64,000 nucleotides of DNA from Paenibacillus tarimensis. Its GTDB lineage: Bacteria > Bacillota > Bacilli > Paenibacillales > Paenibacillaceae. Shown piece by piece: positions 45,587 to 56,311 of the stretch. The notes under the pieces were generated by a model. That model did no database searches and was not told the origin of the DNA. It was given only the letters and a program-made list of their open reading frames with translations. The stretch lies in the NCBI RefSeq assembly GCF_021532315.1, contig NZ_JAKGAO010000003.1, positions 62,001 through 126,000 on the forward strand. The letters are read 5' to 3'. Both the position numbers and the translations under genes were made by a program. Within the stretch, counting starts at the first letter, position 1. Each line of letters starts with the position of its first letter.

Positions 45587-46504
45587 ATGTCCAACCAGAA
45601 GAGCGGCAAGCCGGACAAATTCCGTTCAGGATTTGTGGCAATTGTCGGTAGGCCCAATGTAGGCAAGTCGACACTGATGAACGGTCTGATCGGCCAGAAA
45701 ATCGCCATCATGTCGGATAAGCCGCAGACAACACGAAACAAAATTCACGGCGTGTATACGACGGACAGCTCGCAGATTATTTTCCTCGACACACCGGGAA
45801 TCCACAAGCCCAACTCAAAGCTTGGCAACTTTATGAATCAGTCTGCGCAAAGTGCGCTAGGCGAGGTGGAGGCGGTGCTGTTCCTGACCGATGTGTCCGA
45901 GGAGCTGGGCGGAGGCGACCGTTATATCATTGAGATGCTTAAGAACAGCAAGGCTCCTGTCATTCTGGTGCTGAACAAGATCGATAAGGTGCACCCAGAG
46001 GCGCTGCTGCCGATTATTGATAAGTACAGGGAACTGATGGAGTTTACGGAGATCGTTCCGATTTCTGCGCTGCAGGGCAATAACGTAAATACGCTGCTTG
46101 AGACACTGACCAAATATTTGCCCGAAGGGCCGCAGTACTATCCGGCTGACCAGGTAACGGATCATCCCGAGCAATTCGTCTGTGCGGAGCTGATCCGGGA
46201 GAAAATTCTTCACATGACGCGTGAGGAAGTGCCGCATTCCATTGCTGTGACGATCGAAGACATGCGCGTTCAGGAGAACGGCGTTGTCTATATAGGCGCT
46301 GTGATCTTCGTGGAGCGTGATTCGCAGAAGGGGATCGTCATCGGCAAGCAGGGTTCCGTTCTTAAGGAGGTTGGAAAGCTGGCGCGGCGGGATATCGAAA
46401 ATTTGCTGGGCTCGCGTACGTTCCTGGAGCTATGGGTAAAGGTTAAGAAAGACTGGCGGAACCAAGATCGCGTACTGAAGGACCTCGGCTTCCGGAACGA
46501 TTAA
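45587..46504 (+). CDS. era: GTPase Era
   Basis: 305 residues. The G domain has [12 protein letters not shown], the effector [16 protein letters not shown] and NKIDKV. The C-terminal KH domain has [19 protein letters not shown]. It binds the 3' end of 16S rRNA and aids 30S assembly. AGGAGG lies 6 nt ahead of the ATG. Confidence 0.98.
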   Translation: MSNQKSGKPDKFRSGFVAIVGRPNVGKSTLMNGLIGQKIAIMSDKPQTTRNKIHGVYTTDSSQIIFLDTPGIHKPNSKLGNFMNQSAQSALGEVEAVLFLTDVSEELGGGDRYIIEMLKNSKAPVILVLNKIDKVHPEALLPIIDKYRELMEFTEIVPISALQGNNVNTLLETLTKYLPEGPQYYPADQVTDHPEQFVCAELIREKILHMTREEVPHSIAVTIEDMRVQENGVVYIGAVIFVERDSQKGIVIGKQGSVLKEVGKLARRDIENLLGSRTFLELWVKVKKDWRNQDRVLKDLGFRND

Positions 46505-46653
46505 CGGATTAAGCGGGTAAACGTGACAGACCATCCCCGGTTTACGGCTGGTTTATAACAGGATATAAACACCAAGGATACTCAGCATGCATTCATCGCA
46601 ACCTATTCTCTGTATCGGAACTGCAAGCATTTACGGAGAAAGGGATGAATCGC

Positions 46654-46806
46654 ATGCGTGATTTTTCTTGGACGTATTTTACGTTAACCGGAGATGTGGA
46701 CGCGTTCTTACTGTACAAACAGGTGGACCAGGTCCGGGCTCTGAATGACACCGGAGGTCCGAAGGAAGCAATGGATTCGCTGGAAGAGTGGGAGGAAGCG
46801 GAGTAA
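46654..46806 (+). CDS. yqzL: YqzL family small protein
   Basis: 50 residues: MRDFSWTYFTLTGDVDAFLLYKQVD, then an acidic tail (EAMDSLEEWEEAEE). The first 20 residues match the YqzL family, always found between era and recO in Bacilli; its function is unknown. An in-frame ATG at 46645 is possible, but 46654 has the AAAGGG site at a better distance and gives the family start. Confidence 0.85.
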   Translation: MRDFSWTYFTLTGDVDAFLLYKQVDQVRALNDTGGPKEAMDSLEEWEEAE

Positions 46807-46836
46807 GCTCCGCCCTTCCGGTTGGGGGAGAGGCTG

Positions 46837-47634
46837 TTGCTTAACCGAGTAGAGGGCATCATCATTCGTTCAATGGACTATGGGGAAGGTAATAAGATCG
46901 TTACACTGCTGACTAATACCAGCGGGAAAGCAGGCGTGCTGATAAGAGGCGCCAAAAAGCTGAAAAGCCGGTACGGCTCGCTGTCCCAGCTGTTTACACA
47001 CGGAGAGTTTGCATTCTTCCGGACAAGCGGACTGGGGACGTTAAGCAGCGGAGAAATTATAACGTCCCATCACAGGCTCAGGGAAGAGCTGGATTTGATG
47101 GCTCATGCCTCCTATGCAGCTGAGCTGACGGACCGGGCGCTGCAGGATGATGAGGCGGGCAGTTATCTGTTTGAGCAGCTGAAGGCTTGCTTTCAGGCGC
47201 TTGAGGACGGCAAGGATCCCGCTGTCACCATCCATTTGTACGAAATGAAAATTTTGCAGGCGGCAGGTTATGCGCCTGTTTTGCATGCGTGCACTTCTTG
47301 CGGCCGGGAGGAAGGGCCGTTCGTCTTAAGCCCCCGTCTGGGAGGATTGCTCTGCCCTCGCTGCCGCCACACAGATCCGGCAGCTCTGCGTCCGGGCGAA
47401 GGCGCTATCAAGCTGCTCAGGCTGCTTGGGACGATGGATATGCGGCGGCTTGGCACGATTCAGATCAAGCCGGAGACCAAGGCGGAATTAACTGAAGCGG
47501 TACGAGCGCTGGTGGACTACCACTTGGGCTTGCGGCTTAAGTCAAGGGCATTCCTGGATTCACTGGCAGTTATGCAGGCCGCCGCACCAGAACGCCGGCG
47601 GCCGCCGGGTGACGGAATGGACAAGCCCATTTGA
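46837..47634 (+). CDS. recO: DNA repair protein RecO
   Basis: 265 residues. The N-terminal OB fold begins LNRVEGIIIRSMDYGEGNKIVTLLT. The helical C-terminal domain has the zinc site CTSCGRE and LLCPRCR. RecO loads RecA on SSB-coated DNA with RecFR. The start is taken as TTG at 46837, about 7 nt after GGGGGAGAGG; an earlier TTG at 46822 lies inside that site. The stop codon (47632-47634) falls inside the -35 box of the glyQS promoter. Confidence 0.95.
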   Translation: MLNRVEGIIIRSMDYGEGNKIVTLLTNTSGKAGVLIRGAKKLKSRYGSLSQLFTHGEFAFFRTSGLGTLSSGEIITSHHRLREELDLMAHASYAAELTDRALQDDEAGSYLFEQLKACFQALEDGKDPAVTIHLYEMKILQAAGYAPVLHACTSCGREEGPFVLSPRLGGLLCPRCRHTDPAALRPGEGAIKLLRLLGTMDMRRLGTIQIKPETKAELTEAVRALVDYHLGLRLKSRAFLDSLAVMQAAAPERRRPPGDGMDKPI

Positions 47635-47659
47635 CAAAATCGTCAATTATCGCTAATAT
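47631..47659 (+). promoter_or_regulatory. Sigma-A promoter of glyQS
   Basis: Consensus TTGACA (47631-47636) and TAATAT (47654-47659), 17-bp spacer, starting transcription just before the T-box leader. The -35 overlaps the recO stop codon. Confidence 0.78.
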
Positions 47660-47675
47660 AGGCCAATATGAGTAT

Positions 47676-47890
47676 CGGACGATGATGGAGAAAGTAACCG
47701 ACGATAGCGGCATTCAGCGAGCAGGGGATAGTGGAAGCCCTGCAGCCGGACGTTGGTGAAGGGCGCTCCGGAGGACGCTGGCAGGGCAAGAGGTGGGCTA
47801 CCGTGTTAAACGGGGCCAAGTAGGGTGGAACCGCGGGATTTTAACTCCCGTCCCTACGTCTGGGAACAGGCGTAGGGACGGGAGTTTTTT
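47676..47890 (+). promoter_or_regulatory. T-box riboswitch (glycine) controlling glyQS
   Basis: Stem I begins with GATGATGGAGAAAGTA and carries the AG-bulge and apical elements AGCGAG and GTGGAAGCC. A GGC triplet at 47762-47764 in GTGAAGGGCGCTCC is a likely specifier codon. The T-box AGGGTGGAACCGCGG spans 47822-47836. Its TGGA (47826-47829) pairs with a UCCA acceptor end, which suits Gly tRNA of Bacilli. Uncharged tRNA-Gly stabilises the antiterminator; charged tRNA allows the terminator. The gene downstream is glycyl-tRNA synthetase, which confirms the specificity. Confidence 0.93.
47844..47890 (+). terminator. T-box-controlled terminator
   Basis: ACTCCCGTCCCTACG (47844-47858) pairs perfectly with CGTAGGGACGGGAGT (47871-47885), 15 bp, then T5. 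This is the off-state hairpin of the glycine T-box. Confidence 0.93.
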
Positions 47891-47979
47891 GGCGTCCATG
47901 CAGGTCTTGGCTCTCGCACCGCAGCCTATTCCGATTGCTTGGTAATTTGCTAATTCTAATGATAAGGGGTGCGCAAGTG

Positions 47980-48867
47980 ATGAATTTTCAGGGCATGATT
48001 CTGACGCTCCAGCAGTTCTGGGCGGAGCAAAACTGTATTCTGGTACAGCCGTATGATGTGGAGAAGGGCGCAGGCACCATGAATCCGATGACGTTCCTGC
48101 GATCCATTGGTCCTGAGCCATGGAATGTAGCTTATGTGGAGCCGTCCCGCCGGCCGGCTGACGGCCGCTATGGCGAGAACCCAAACCGCCTGTACCAGCA
48201 CCATCAATTTCAAGTCATTCTGAAGCCGTCGCCGGATAACATTCAAGAGCTATATCTGGAAAGCCTGAAGCGGCTTGGAATCGACCCGGCCCATCATGAT
48301 ATCCGGTTTGTCGAGGATAACTGGGAATCGCCTACGCTTGGCGCATGGGGCCTTGGCTGGGAAGTGTGGCTGGACGGGATGGAAATTACCCAGTTTACTT
48401 ACTTTCAGCAGGTGGGTGGCATTGATGCGAATCCGGTATCCGTTGAAATTACATACGGTATGGAACGCCTCGCCTCCTATATACAGGACAAGGAAAATGT
48501 TTTTGATTTGGAGTGGGTAGAGGGCGTCACCTATGGCGATGTGTTCCTGCAGCCGGAGTTCGAGCATTCCAAATATACATTCGAGATTTCGGATGCATCC
48601 ATGCTGTTCTCCCTGTTCGCCATGTACGAGGCGGAAGCCGGAAAAGCGCTTGAGCATAACCTGGTGTTCCCTGCCTACGACTACGTGCTGAAATGTTCCC
48701 ATACATTTAACCTGCTTGATGCGCGAGGCGCGATCAGTGTGACGGAGCGGACGGGTTACATCATGCGTGTCCGCAACCTTGCCCGCAAATGCGCGGCTGT
48801 CTATTTGGAGGAACGGGAACGGCTCGGATTCCCGCTGCTTAAGAAAGGGGCTGAAATCAATGGCTAA
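47980..48867 (+). CDS. glyQ: Glycyl-tRNA synthetase alpha subunit
   Basis: 295 residues, the standard length. It starts [25 protein letters not shown] and has class II motifs ([23 protein letters not shown], then [18 protein letters not shown]). It catalyses glycine activation with GlyS in a bacterial-type alpha2-beta2 enzyme. The ATG at 47980 lies 9 nt after AAGGGGT; the open frame before it comes from the T-box leader. Overlaps glyS by 8 bp. Confidence 0.97.
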   Translation: MNFQGMILTLQQFWAEQNCILVQPYDVEKGAGTMNPMTFLRSIGPEPWNVAYVEPSRRPADGRYGENPNRLYQHHQFQVILKPSPDNIQELYLESLKRLGIDPAHHDIRFVEDNWESPTLGAWGLGWEVWLDGMEITQFTYFQQVGGIDANPVSVEITYGMERLASYIQDKENVFDLEWVEGVTYGDVFLQPEFEHSKYTFEISDASMLFSLFAMYEAEAGKALEHNLVFPAYDYVLKCSHTFNLLDARGAISVTERTGYIMRVRNLARKCAAVYLEERERLGFPLLKKGAEING

Positions 48868-50941
48868 GGACCTGCTGCTAGAGCTAGGACTTGAAGAGGT
48901 GCCTGCCCGGTTTGTGCGCGGCGCTTTAAATCAACTGAAGGAAAAAACAGGCAAGTGGCTGGAGGAAGCCAGGATAGCACATGAAGGCATCGATGCCTAT
49001 GCCACCCCGCGCCGGCTGACCGTGCTTGTCCGGGCTGCGGCTGAGAAGCAGTCCGATATAAGCGAGGAGGTCAAGGGACCTTCCCGCAAGATCGCCCAGG
49101 ATGAGTCGGGGGCTTGGAGCAAGGCCGCTCTCGGCTTCGCTCGCAGCCAAGGAGTGGAGCCGGATCAGCTTTTCTTCAAGGAGCTCGGGGGTGTGGAATA
49201 CGTATACGCGAACAAGAGCAGCATCGGCGTAGAGACGTCAAAGGTCCTGCCTGCCGGGCTAACGGATATTATAAACGGTATGGTTTTCCCGAAGAATATG
49301 CGCTGGGGCGCTTATGAGATGCGTTTTGTCCGTCCGATCCGCTGGATGGTCGCACTCTATGGAACCGAGATCATCCCGCTGCAAATAGCGGACGTAACGA
49401 GCGGCCGTATATCACGGGGCCACCGGTTCCTTGGAGCTGACACGGTTATTGATGAGCCGTCCGCTTACCTGGATAAGCTGCGCGGGCAGCATGTCATCGC
49501 CGATCTGGCGGAACGGGAAGGGCTCATCGTCAAGCAGATTGAGGAACTGGCAGCAGAGAAGGGCTGGGATATTGCGGTCAAGGAGGATCTGCTTGAGGAA
49601 GTACTGTTCCTAGTGGAGTATCCGAGCGTGCTGTACGGCACCTTCGATCCGTCGTTCCTCAATATCCCGCAGGAAGTGCTGATCACCTCCATGCGCGAAC
49701 ATCAGCGGTATTTCCCGGTGCTGGACAAGAACGGTAAGCTGCTGCCTTACTTCGTCACAGTGCGCAACGGTGACCGTACATCAATCGAGCAGGTAGCAAG
49801 GGGCAACGAGAAGGTGCTTCGCGCCCGTCTGTCCGATGCAAAGTTCTTCTATTCTGAGGATCAGAAGCTGGCGATTGCAGACGCGAACGCCAAGCTGGAA
49901 AATATCGTTTATCACGAAGAGCTCGGAAGTCTGGCGGACAAGGTGCGCCGGATACGGAATCTGGCTGACCTGATTGCCGGCAGTCTCGCGGTAGATGAAC
50001 AGTCGCATCTTGATATCAGCCGGGCGGCAGAAATCTGCAAATTTGACCTTGTGACTCAGATGGTATACGAGTTCCCTGAGCTTCAAGGCATTATGGGAGA
50101 GGATTACGCGCGTAAAGCAGGCGAGCGCGAGGCCGTGAGCAGGGCGTTATTCGAGCATTATCAGCCGCGGTTCGCAGGGGACCGTGCGCCGGGATCATTG
50201 ATTGGTGCAGTGGTGGCTCTTGCCGACAAGATGGATACGATTGCAGGCTGCTTCTCGATCGGTATTATTCCGACCGGCTCGCAGGATCCCTATGCACTTC
50301 GCCGCCAAGCGGCGGGCATTGTCCAGATCATGCTGTCGCACAAGCTCCGGCTAACGCTGGGCGAGTTGTTCGAGCTGGCGCTGAAGGTGCACGAAGCCCG
50401 CGGAATGAAGCGTGACCGGTCAGAAGTCCGTCAGGACTTAATGGATTTCTTTAGTCTCCGGGTTAAGAATGTGCTCAGCGAACAGGGCATCCGCTATGAT
50501 GTAATTGATGCGGTTATGGCATCCGGCTTCGATAATCTTTCTCTGACCATTGCCAGAGCTTCCGCTGTACTGGCAGCCGTATCCGGCCAGAGCATGTCGG
50601 ACTTCAAGGCGACAGCGGATGCGTTCAACCGCGTTTGCAACCTTGCTGCCAAAGCGGAAAGCCGCGTCATAGACCCGTCGTTGTTCACCGATGAGGCGGA
50701 GAGCAAATTGTTCGAAAGCTGGCGCACGACCCATACGGCCTACCTCGCGGCATTAGAAGCAGGTGATGCAGCAGAGGCGCTGGCAAGGCTTGCTGGATTA
50801 AAAGAACCTATAAACGGGTATTTCGATCATGTTATGGTAATGGTTGAAGACAGCAAAACGAAGGATAACAGGCTGGCGGCGCTTGCTGCGCTGGCTGATG
50901 ATATCAGGCAGCTTGCTGACTTCTCCAAGATCGTCTGGTAA
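48860..50941 (+). CDS. glyS: Glycyl-tRNA synthetase beta subunit
   Basis: 693 residues. It starts [25 protein letters not shown] and has HQRYFPV and the HD-like and anticodon-binding regions toward the end ([11 protein letters not shown], then [19 protein letters not shown]). It binds tRNA-Gly. The ATG at 48860 overlaps the glyQ stop, so the two subunits are translationally coupled. Confidence 0.97.
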   Translation: MAKDLLLELGLEEVPARFVRGALNQLKEKTGKWLEEARIAHEGIDAYATPRRLTVLVRAAAEKQSDISEEVKGPSRKIAQDESGAWSKAALGFARSQGVEPDQLFFKELGGVEYVYANKSSIGVETSKVLPAGLTDIINGMVFPKNMRWGAYEMRFVRPIRWMVALYGTEIIPLQIADVTSGRISRGHRFLGADTVIDEPSAYLDKLRGQHVIADLAEREGLIVKQIEELAAEKGWDIAVKEDLLEEVLFLVEYPSVLYGTFDPSFLNIPQEVLITSMREHQRYFPVLDKNGKLLPYFVTVRNGDRTSIEQVARGNEKVLRARLSDAKFFYSEDQKLAIADANAKLENIVYHEELGSLADKVRRIRNLADLIAGSLAVDEQSHLDISRAAEICKFDLVTQMVYEFPELQGIMGEDYARKAGEREAVSRALFEHYQPRFAGDRAPGSLIGAVVALADKMDTIAGCFSIGIIPTGSQDPYALRRQAAGIVQIMLSHKLRLTLGELFELALKVHEARGMKRDRSEVRQDLMDFFSLRVKNVLSEQGIRYDVIDAVMASGFDNLSLTIARASAVLAAVSGQSMSDFKATADAFNRVCNLAAKAESRVIDPSLFTDEAESKLFESWRTTHTAYLAALEAGDAAEALARLAGLKEPINGYFDHVMVMVEDSKTKDNRLAALAALADDIRQLADFSKIVW

Positions 50942-50969
50942 ACAGCAGCGGCAGAGAGGAGATTCGAAC

Positions 50970-51800
50970 ATGAGCATGCCACTTGAAGGCGGCGCCGGCA
51001 GATCCGATATTATTATCTATGTCGTGTCTGATTCCGCCGGTGATACGGGCGAGGTAGTCGTCCGGGCGGCGGTGGCCCAGTTCCACCCTGCTTATGCAGA
51101 TGTCAGGCGGGCTCCTTTCGTTCAGGACGAAGGCACAATCGAGAGGGTTCTGATCAGGGCCCTTTCCGAGAATGCCGTTATTCTCTATACGCTAGTTATT
51201 CCGAAGCTGCGCGAGTATATGGCTATGCGGGCTGAAGAAATGAACGTGCAGGCCGTTGATTTGCTCGGGCCGCTGATCGAGAGCCTTGAACGGCAGACCG
51301 GCAGTAAATCAAGGCAGGAGCCGGGTCTTAACCATGTGCTTGACGCTGATTATTTCCGTAAAGTGGAGGCGGTGGAGTTTGCCGTTAAATACGACGATGC
51401 GAAAGACCCTACGGGCATATTAAAGGCTGACATCGTACTTGTCGGAGTATCACGGACGTCCAAGACTCCGCTGTCCATGTATTTGGCCCACAAGACCTAC
51501 AAGGTGGCTAACGTGCCTCTGGTGCCGGAGCTCAAGCTTCCTCCTGAGCTGTTCAAGCTGCCAAAATCCAAAATCGTCGGTCTTACAATCGGGACCCATT
51601 ATCTCAATATTATCCGCAAGGAACGGCTGAAGGCGCTGGGACTGCCTGACAATGCATCTTACGCAACGACAACCCGGATTGAATACGAGCTGGAATATGC
51701 CGAATCGGTCATGAAGCAGCTTGGTTGCGTGGTTATTGATGTATCTCATAAGGCGGTAGAAGAAACGGCCAGCCTGATCCTTGAGACGGTCCGCGGATAA
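50970..51800 (+). CDS. PPDK regulatory protein (bifunctional kinase/pyrophosphorylase, YqfL-like)
   Basis: 276 residues. It has the N-terminal YVVSDSAGDTGE block and the P-loop GVSRTSKTPLSMYLA of the DUF299 family, with the KVANVPLVPELKLPPELF block after it. In Firmicutes it switches pyruvate phosphate dikinase on and off by ADP-dependent phosphorylation. GAGAGGAG precedes the ATG at 50970. In Bacillus the regulator gene ccpN lies between glyS and this gene; here it is absent and the gap is 28 bp. Confidence 0.92.
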   Translation: MSMPLEGGAGRSDIIIYVVSDSAGDTGEVVVRAAVAQFHPAYADVRRAPFVQDEGTIERVLIRALSENAVILYTLVIPKLREYMAMRAEEMNVQAVDLLGPLIESLERQTGSKSRQEPGLNHVLDADYFRKVEAVEFAVKYDDAKDPTGILKADIVLVGVSRTSKTPLSMYLAHKTYKVANVPLVPELKLPPELFKLPKSKIVGLTIGTHYLNIIRKERLKALGLPDNASYATTTRIEYELEYAESVMKQLGCVVIDVSHKAVEETASLILETVRG

Positions 51801-51852
51801 AAAAGCGAATGCTTGTACGCGGTTTTGCAGGATTTTTTGTAAAGCCATCGTA

Positions 51853-51858
51853 TATAAT
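51853..51858 (+). promoter_or_regulatory. Possible -10 box upstream of yqxD
   Basis: A consensus TATAAT lies 37 bp before the yqxD start. No acceptable -35 at 16-18 bp, so the promoter call is weak. Confidence 0.3.
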
Positions 51859-51894
51859 AGTACGGTACTTTTCCAGAAATTGCGGTGATAACAG

Positions 51895-52365
51895 TTGGAA
51901 CTTCAGGCTCCTCGTATCGTGGTTGACGCCGATGCCTGTCCGGTAAAGCGGGAAATCGCCGAGACGGCAAGAGCATTCCGGGTCCCCGTCCTGCTGGTTG
52001 CATCCTATGATCATCGTATGGAGGCGGCGGATGGTGTCGAAATCAAGCAGGTTGACCGCAGCAGTCAATCGGTTGATCTGTACATTTCGAATTTGGTTAA
52101 CGCTGCGGATATAGTCGTGACCCAGGATTTCGGTCTTGCGGCTGTGGCGCTGGGCAAGCGGGCGATCGTATTGTCCAATCGTGGTGAGCAGTATACGAAT
52201 GAGACGATTGATTATCTGATGGCGCGCAGGCATGATCACGCCAAGATCAGGCGCGGGGGCGGCCGGACCAAGGGCCCCAGGGCGATGACAGATGACGACC
52301 GGAGGCAATTTCAACAAAAGCTGACAAAAGTTTTGGAGGATTTGCAGGAGAATCGGGAGCCATAG
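51895..52365 (+). CDS. yqxD: YaiI/YqxD family protein (UPF0178)
   Basis: 156 residues. It has the conserved VDADACPVKREI N-terminus, then ADIVVTQDFGLAAVAL and the basic KIRRGGGRTKGPRAMTDDDR. The acidic cluster suggests a PIN-like nuclease fold, but no activity is established. The start is TTG at 51895. In Bacillus yqxD also lies just before dnaG; the gap here is 40 bp. Confidence 0.93.
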   Translation: MELQAPRIVVDADACPVKREIAETARAFRVPVLLVASYDHRMEAADGVEIKQVDRSSQSVDLYISNLVNAADIVVTQDFGLAAVALGKRAIVLSNRGEQYTNETIDYLMARRHDHAKIRRGGGRTKGPRAMTDDDRRQFQQKLTKVLEDLQENREP

Positions 52366-52405
52366 CGAATAGTTATACGTGTCATTAGGATGAAGGTGAT
52401 GTTGA

Positions 52406-54259
52406 ATGACCGTCGGTAGAATTCCTGAGGAAGCGATCGAAGCTGTTCTGAGGCATCACGATATTGTTGAGACGGTCGGCAGACATGTGCATCTCACGAA
52501 AAACGGGAAATATATGAAGGGACTGTGTCCGTTCCATTCAGAGAAAACGCCGTCCTTCACCGTAACCCCCGAAAAGCAGATCTTTTACTGCTACGGGTGC
52601 GGTAAAGGGGGCAATGCGATCCACTTTGTGATGGAGATGGAGGGATACAGCTTTCCTGAAGCCGTCAGGGTGATGGCCGAGGAAGCCCATGTACCGGTTA
52701 CCTGGGAGCCTTCTCAGCAATCCGGAGAGCAGACAGCCGAACAGAAGGACAGGCAGATTTTGCTGGAGGCCCACGAGTATGCCGCCAAGTTCTACCACTA
52801 TCTTCTGCTTAATACGGAATTTGGCCGGGGGGCCAACCAGTATTTGCGGGATCGCGGAATGAGCGACAAGCTGATCAACCAGTTCATGCTTGGCTATGCA
52901 CCGGACCGTTGGGATACGCTGGTCAATTTTCTTCAGAAGAGAGGGTATGACCTTGCTCTGATGGAGAGAGGCGGGCTGGTTTCGGCTAAGTCGGATGGCA
53001 GCGGGTATGTGGACAGGTTCAGGGACCGTATCATGTTTCCAATATGGGACAAGGACGGCAAGGTTATCGCATTCGCCGGCCGTGTGCTCGGTGATGCGCA
53101 GCCGAAATATCTGAATTCCTCAGATTCGATGCTCTTTCACAAGAGCCGCACGCTCTATAACCTGCATCAGGCCAGACCATCCATCCGCAAGAGCCGGACT
53201 GTCGTTCTGTTCGAAGGCTATATGGATGTAATCAAAGCCTGGAGTGCGGGTGTCCGTAACGGCGTAGCCAGTATGGGTACTGCTTTTACAGACGAGCATG
53301 TGGAGCGGATCCGCCGCAACGCTGATGAAGTCATTGTCTGCTATGACGGGGATGATGCGGGGCAAGCGGCAGCCATGAAGACCATTCCGATGTTCGAGAA
53401 GGCCGGGCTAAAGGTGAAGGTAGCGGCGATTCCGGGCCGTAAGGACCCCGACGAATACATTTCCGAATACGGGCCCCAGGCATTTCTCCGTGAGGTGATC
53501 GACAGTCCGCTGACGGTTACGAAATTTAGACTACTATTTTTAAGAAAAAGCCATAAACTCCTAGAAGAAGAGGGCCGTAAAAACTACGTCCTTGAAGGAG
53601 TACGGATTATCGCAGAGCTGGAATCTGCGACAGAGCGCGAATTCTATTTGCGGGAGCTGTCAGGCGAGTTTGGTATTTCACTGGACACGCTGAAGCAGGA
53701 CTGCCACCAAATTTTGCTGAACCGGCAAAAAGTGCGTGGCGGCGGGGATAATAACGATAATTCGTGGAATAATGGTAGGAATGAAAGTCGCCGTGCGCCC
53801 AAATCAATGCCGGCGGTATCGGTTCACCACCAGATTGAGCGAAGGCTGCTCTACTGGATGATGCATGACACCGAGGCGGCGGAATTTGTGTTTGACAAGC
53901 TTGGCGACGCTTTTAACGTAGAGGATCATGCAGCTCTGGCTGCTTACCTATATGCCTATTATTCGCAAGGAAACGATCCGGAAGTCAGCCGTTTCGTTGC
54001 TTCACTCCGCGATGAACGGCTGGAGCGGACCGCAGCTTCTATCCTGAGCATGGACATTATTCCGCCGTACGACAACGAGGTTCTTGAAGCCTATGTCACG
54101 GAGGTGCTTAAGCAGCCCAAGCTGCGCGAGCTGGATGAGCGGAGGGAAGAGTGGATACGCGCGGAACGGTCAGGTGACGTTGTGCGGGCCGCGGTAATTG
54201 CAAGTGAGATTATAGCCCTAGAGAGACAGCTGAAAGGAAGACAGGATGACCGTGTCTAG
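52406..54259 (+). CDS. dnaG: DNA primase DnaG
   Basis: 617 residues. The CHC2 zinc domain has [13 protein letters not shown] and [14 protein letters not shown]. The catalytic core has the TOPRIM motifs [11 protein letters not shown] and [15 protein letters not shown]-terminal helicase-binding domain follows a low-complexity Asn/Asp/Arg linker (about residues 445-470). It makes RNA primers for replication. First of the dnaG-sigA pair; a GAAGGTGATG site precedes the ATG. Confidence 0.97.
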   Translation: MTVGRIPEEAIEAVLRHHDIVETVGRHVHLTKNGKYMKGLCPFHSEKTPSFTVTPEKQIFYCYGCGKGGNAIHFVMEMEGYSFPEAVRVMAEEAHVPVTWEPSQQSGEQTAEQKDRQILLEAHEYAAKFYHYLLLNTEFGRGANQYLRDRGMSDKLINQFMLGYAPDRWDTLVNFLQKRGYDLALMERGGLVSAKSDGSGYVDRFRDRIMFPIWDKDGKVIAFAGRVLGDAQPKYLNSSDSMLFHKSRTLYNLHQARPSIRKSRTVVLFEGYMDVIKAWSAGVRNGVASMGTAFTDEHVERIRRNADEVIVCYDGDDAGQAAAMKTIPMFEKAGLKVKVAAIPGRKDPDEYISEYGPQAFLREVIDSPLTVTKFRLLFLRKSHKLLEEEGRKNYVLEGVRIIAELESATEREFYLRELSGEFGISLDTLKQDCHQILLNRQKVRGGGDNNDNSWNNGRNESRRAPKSMPAVSVHHQIERRLLYWMMHDTEAAEFVFDKLGDAFNVEDHAALAAYLYAYYSQGNDPEVSRFVASLRDERLERTAASILSMDIIPPYDNEVLEAYVTEVLKQPKLRELDERREEWIRAERSGDVVRAAVIASEIIALERQLKGRQDDRV

Positions 54260-54276
54260 GGAGGAGGGAGTCGGAT

Positions 54277-55398
54277 ATGGCGAACGATCAACATACGGAA
54301 TTGGATGCGGAACAGAAGCTGGAGCTGGTCAAGGATCAGCTGATTGAACAAGGCAAGAAGCGTTCTTCCCTGACGTACAAAGAAATTATGGAGAAAATGT
54401 CTCCGTTCGATCAGGATCCAGAGCAGATGGATGAATTTTTCGAGCAGCTTGATGACATGGGCATTGAAGTTGTCAATGAGAACGACGATCATCCGCTTGG
54501 AAGAAGCGATGAGGAACGGGAGCATGACGATTTCAATTTTGACGACGATCTGGCTCTTCCGCCAGGCATTAAGATCAACGATCCGGTGAGAATGTACTTA
54601 AAAGAAATCGGACGTGTTCCGCTGTTATCAGCCGATGATGAGGTGGAGCTTGCCAAACGGATTGAGAATGGTGATGAGGAAGCCAAACGCCGCCTTGCGG
54701 AAGCGAATTTGCGGCTGGTCGTCAGTATTGCCAAGCGTTATGTCGGACGTGGTATGCTGTTCCTGGACCTGATTCAGGAAGGCAACATGGGCCTGATCAA
54801 AGCCGTCGAAAAATTCGACCATACAAAGGGCTACAAGTTCAGTACGTATGCAACCTGGTGGATCCGTCAAGCTATCACACGTGCGATTGCGGATCAGGCG
54901 CGTACGATCCGGATTCCTGTTCATATGGTGGAAACGATTAACAAGCTGATTCGGGTCTCCCGGCAACTGCTGCAGGAGCTTGGGCGCGAGCCTACGCCGG
55001 AAGAGATCGCTGCTGAGATGGATCTTAGTACCGATAAAGTTCGGGAAATTATGAAGATAGCTCAAGAGCCCGTATCGCTAGAAACACCGATCGGTGAAGA
55101 GGACGATTCGCATTTGGGTGACTTTATTGAGGATCAGGAAGCCTTGGCGCCAGCTGATGCTGCAGCATACGAGCTTCTTAAAGAACAGCTGGAGGACGTG
55201 CTTGACACGCTTACAGAGCGTGAAGAGAATGTGCTGAGACTGCGTTTCGGACTGGATGACGGCCGTACGCGTACGCTGGAGGAAGTTGGTAAGGTATTCG
55301 GGGTAACCCGTGAACGGATCCGTCAGATCGAAGCGAAGGCGCTGCGGAAGCTGCGGCATCCAAGCCGTAGTAAGCGGCTGAAGGATTTTCTGGAGTAA
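54277..55398 (+). CDS. sigA: RNA polymerase primary sigma factor SigA
   Basis: 373 residues. Region 1.1 is followed by region 1.2 ([25 protein letters not shown]) and region 2 ([27 protein letters not shown], then [21 protein letters not shown]). Region 3 and region 4 end it ([15 protein letters not shown]-like [18 protein letters not shown], then [25 protein letters not shown]). It directs most housekeeping transcription. Lies 17 bp after dnaG, behind GGAGGGAG, as in the classical macromolecular-synthesis operon. Confidence 0.98.
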   Translation: MANDQHTELDAEQKLELVKDQLIEQGKKRSSLTYKEIMEKMSPFDQDPEQMDEFFEQLDDMGIEVVNENDDHPLGRSDEEREHDDFNFDDDLALPPGIKINDPVRMYLKEIGRVPLLSADDEVELAKRIENGDEEAKRRLAEANLRLVVSIAKRYVGRGMLFLDLIQEGNMGLIKAVEKFDHTKGYKFSTYATWWIRQAITRAIADQARTIRIPVHMVETINKLIRVSRQLLQELGREPTPEEIAAEMDLSTDKVREIMKIAQEPVSLETPIGEEDDSHLGDFIEDQEALAPADAAAYELLKEQLEDVLDTLTEREENVLRLRFGLDDGRTRTLEEVGKVFGVTRERIRQIEAKALRKLRHPSRSKRLKDFLE

Positions 55399-55410
55399 GA
55401 ATCGACTTGT

Positions 55411-55444
55411 GACCTTTCTGCTCGTGCAGTCAGGTCTTTTTTTT
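55411..55444 (+). terminator. Rho-independent terminator after sigA
   Basis: GACCTTTCTGC and GCAGTCAGGTC pair around TCGT with a small mismatch, followed by T8. Confidence 0.87.
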
Positions 55445-55476
55445 CATCATGGGCCTGGGGAGGCCGAAAGGGTTGC

Positions 55477-56310
55477 ATGGGGATGGATCAGGAACGACGG
55501 ACAGTCATCATTAAAGAAATTGACTATTGGCGGCGGAACAAGCTGCTGCCTGACCAATACTGCGATTTTCTGCTGAATTTGTACGCGGTGCAGGATCAGG
55601 AGAGATCTCCCTCAGGGTGGACGGGAAAGGCGGCAACGGCGGTTCAGAAATCCAGCGGCAAGCAATGGCTCCTTGCTTTTGGAGTATTTTCCTTGATTTG
55701 TCTCGTTGCTTTATATTTTAACGCTTTTCACCCTCTATTGCAAACCGGGTTATCACTGACCGTGGTCTCTTTCTTACTGTCTTACGGGCAGCGGAAAAGA
55801 GCCGAGAATGAGTCAGCGGGGCTCTCCATTATTGGAACGGGTATTTTGTATAAGCTCGGTATCGGCCTTTATATGCTTCAGCTTCATGACATACAGGCCT
55901 GGGGCTGGACGGCTGCTTTCCTGGCAGGCTGTTCAATTTTCTGGATTATATTTGGCATGGGTGCCGGAATACCCCTCCTCCATCTAGGCGGCTGGGTCGC
56001 TGCGATTCTGGTTTATGCTCTGCTGCTGGCCAAAAACACGGCAGACCCCGCCTGGTATGAGGTTCAGCTGTATTGGGTTCCGATCACCTTCGTATTCGGC
56101 TGGTTCAGCTGGTTCGTTCAGCGCTGGTCCAAGCCGGCTTCTGCGGTGCTGCTGCTGACAGGTGTGCTGCTCTGGTTTATGCCTGAGGTGTATGCTGTAT
56201 TGATTCTGGCGGGACAGGACTGGATTCAGATTCAATTGATCGTTAAAATCGGACTAGGGGGAACGATGCTGTTCCTCTTACGAAAACAATGGATTGCGTG
56301 GGTTGCCTGA
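55477..56310 (+). CDS. Polytopic membrane protein, DUF2157-like, function unknown
   Basis: 277 residues. A cytoplasmic N-terminus (RRTVIIKEIDYWRRNKLLPDQYCDFLLNLY) is followed by about nine hydrophobic segments. The N-terminal helical block before many helices resembles DUF2157-type proteins, a tentative match. Start at ATG 55477 or 55483; the ribosome site AAAGGG fits 55483 slightly better. It lies between sigA and trmK, and its stop abuts trmK, so the two are probably one transcript. Confidence 0.75.
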   Translation: MGMDQERRTVIIKEIDYWRRNKLLPDQYCDFLLNLYAVQDQERSPSGWTGKAATAVQKSSGKQWLLAFGVFSLICLVALYFNAFHPLLQTGLSLTVVSFLLSYGQRKRAENESAGLSIIGTGILYKLGIGLYMLQLHDIQAWGWTAAFLAGCSIFWIIFGMGAGIPLLHLGGWVAAILVYALLLAKNTADPAWYEVQLYWVPITFVFGWFSWFVQRWSKPASAVLLLTGVLLWFMPEVYAVLILAGQDWIQIQLIVKIGLGGTMLFLLRKQWIAWVA

Positions 56311-56311
56311 C

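Noticed and set aside
46513-46560. GTAAAC / GTTTAC repeats between era and yqzL
   Set aside because: Short stem with a long loop and no T run; not a terminator and no clear role.
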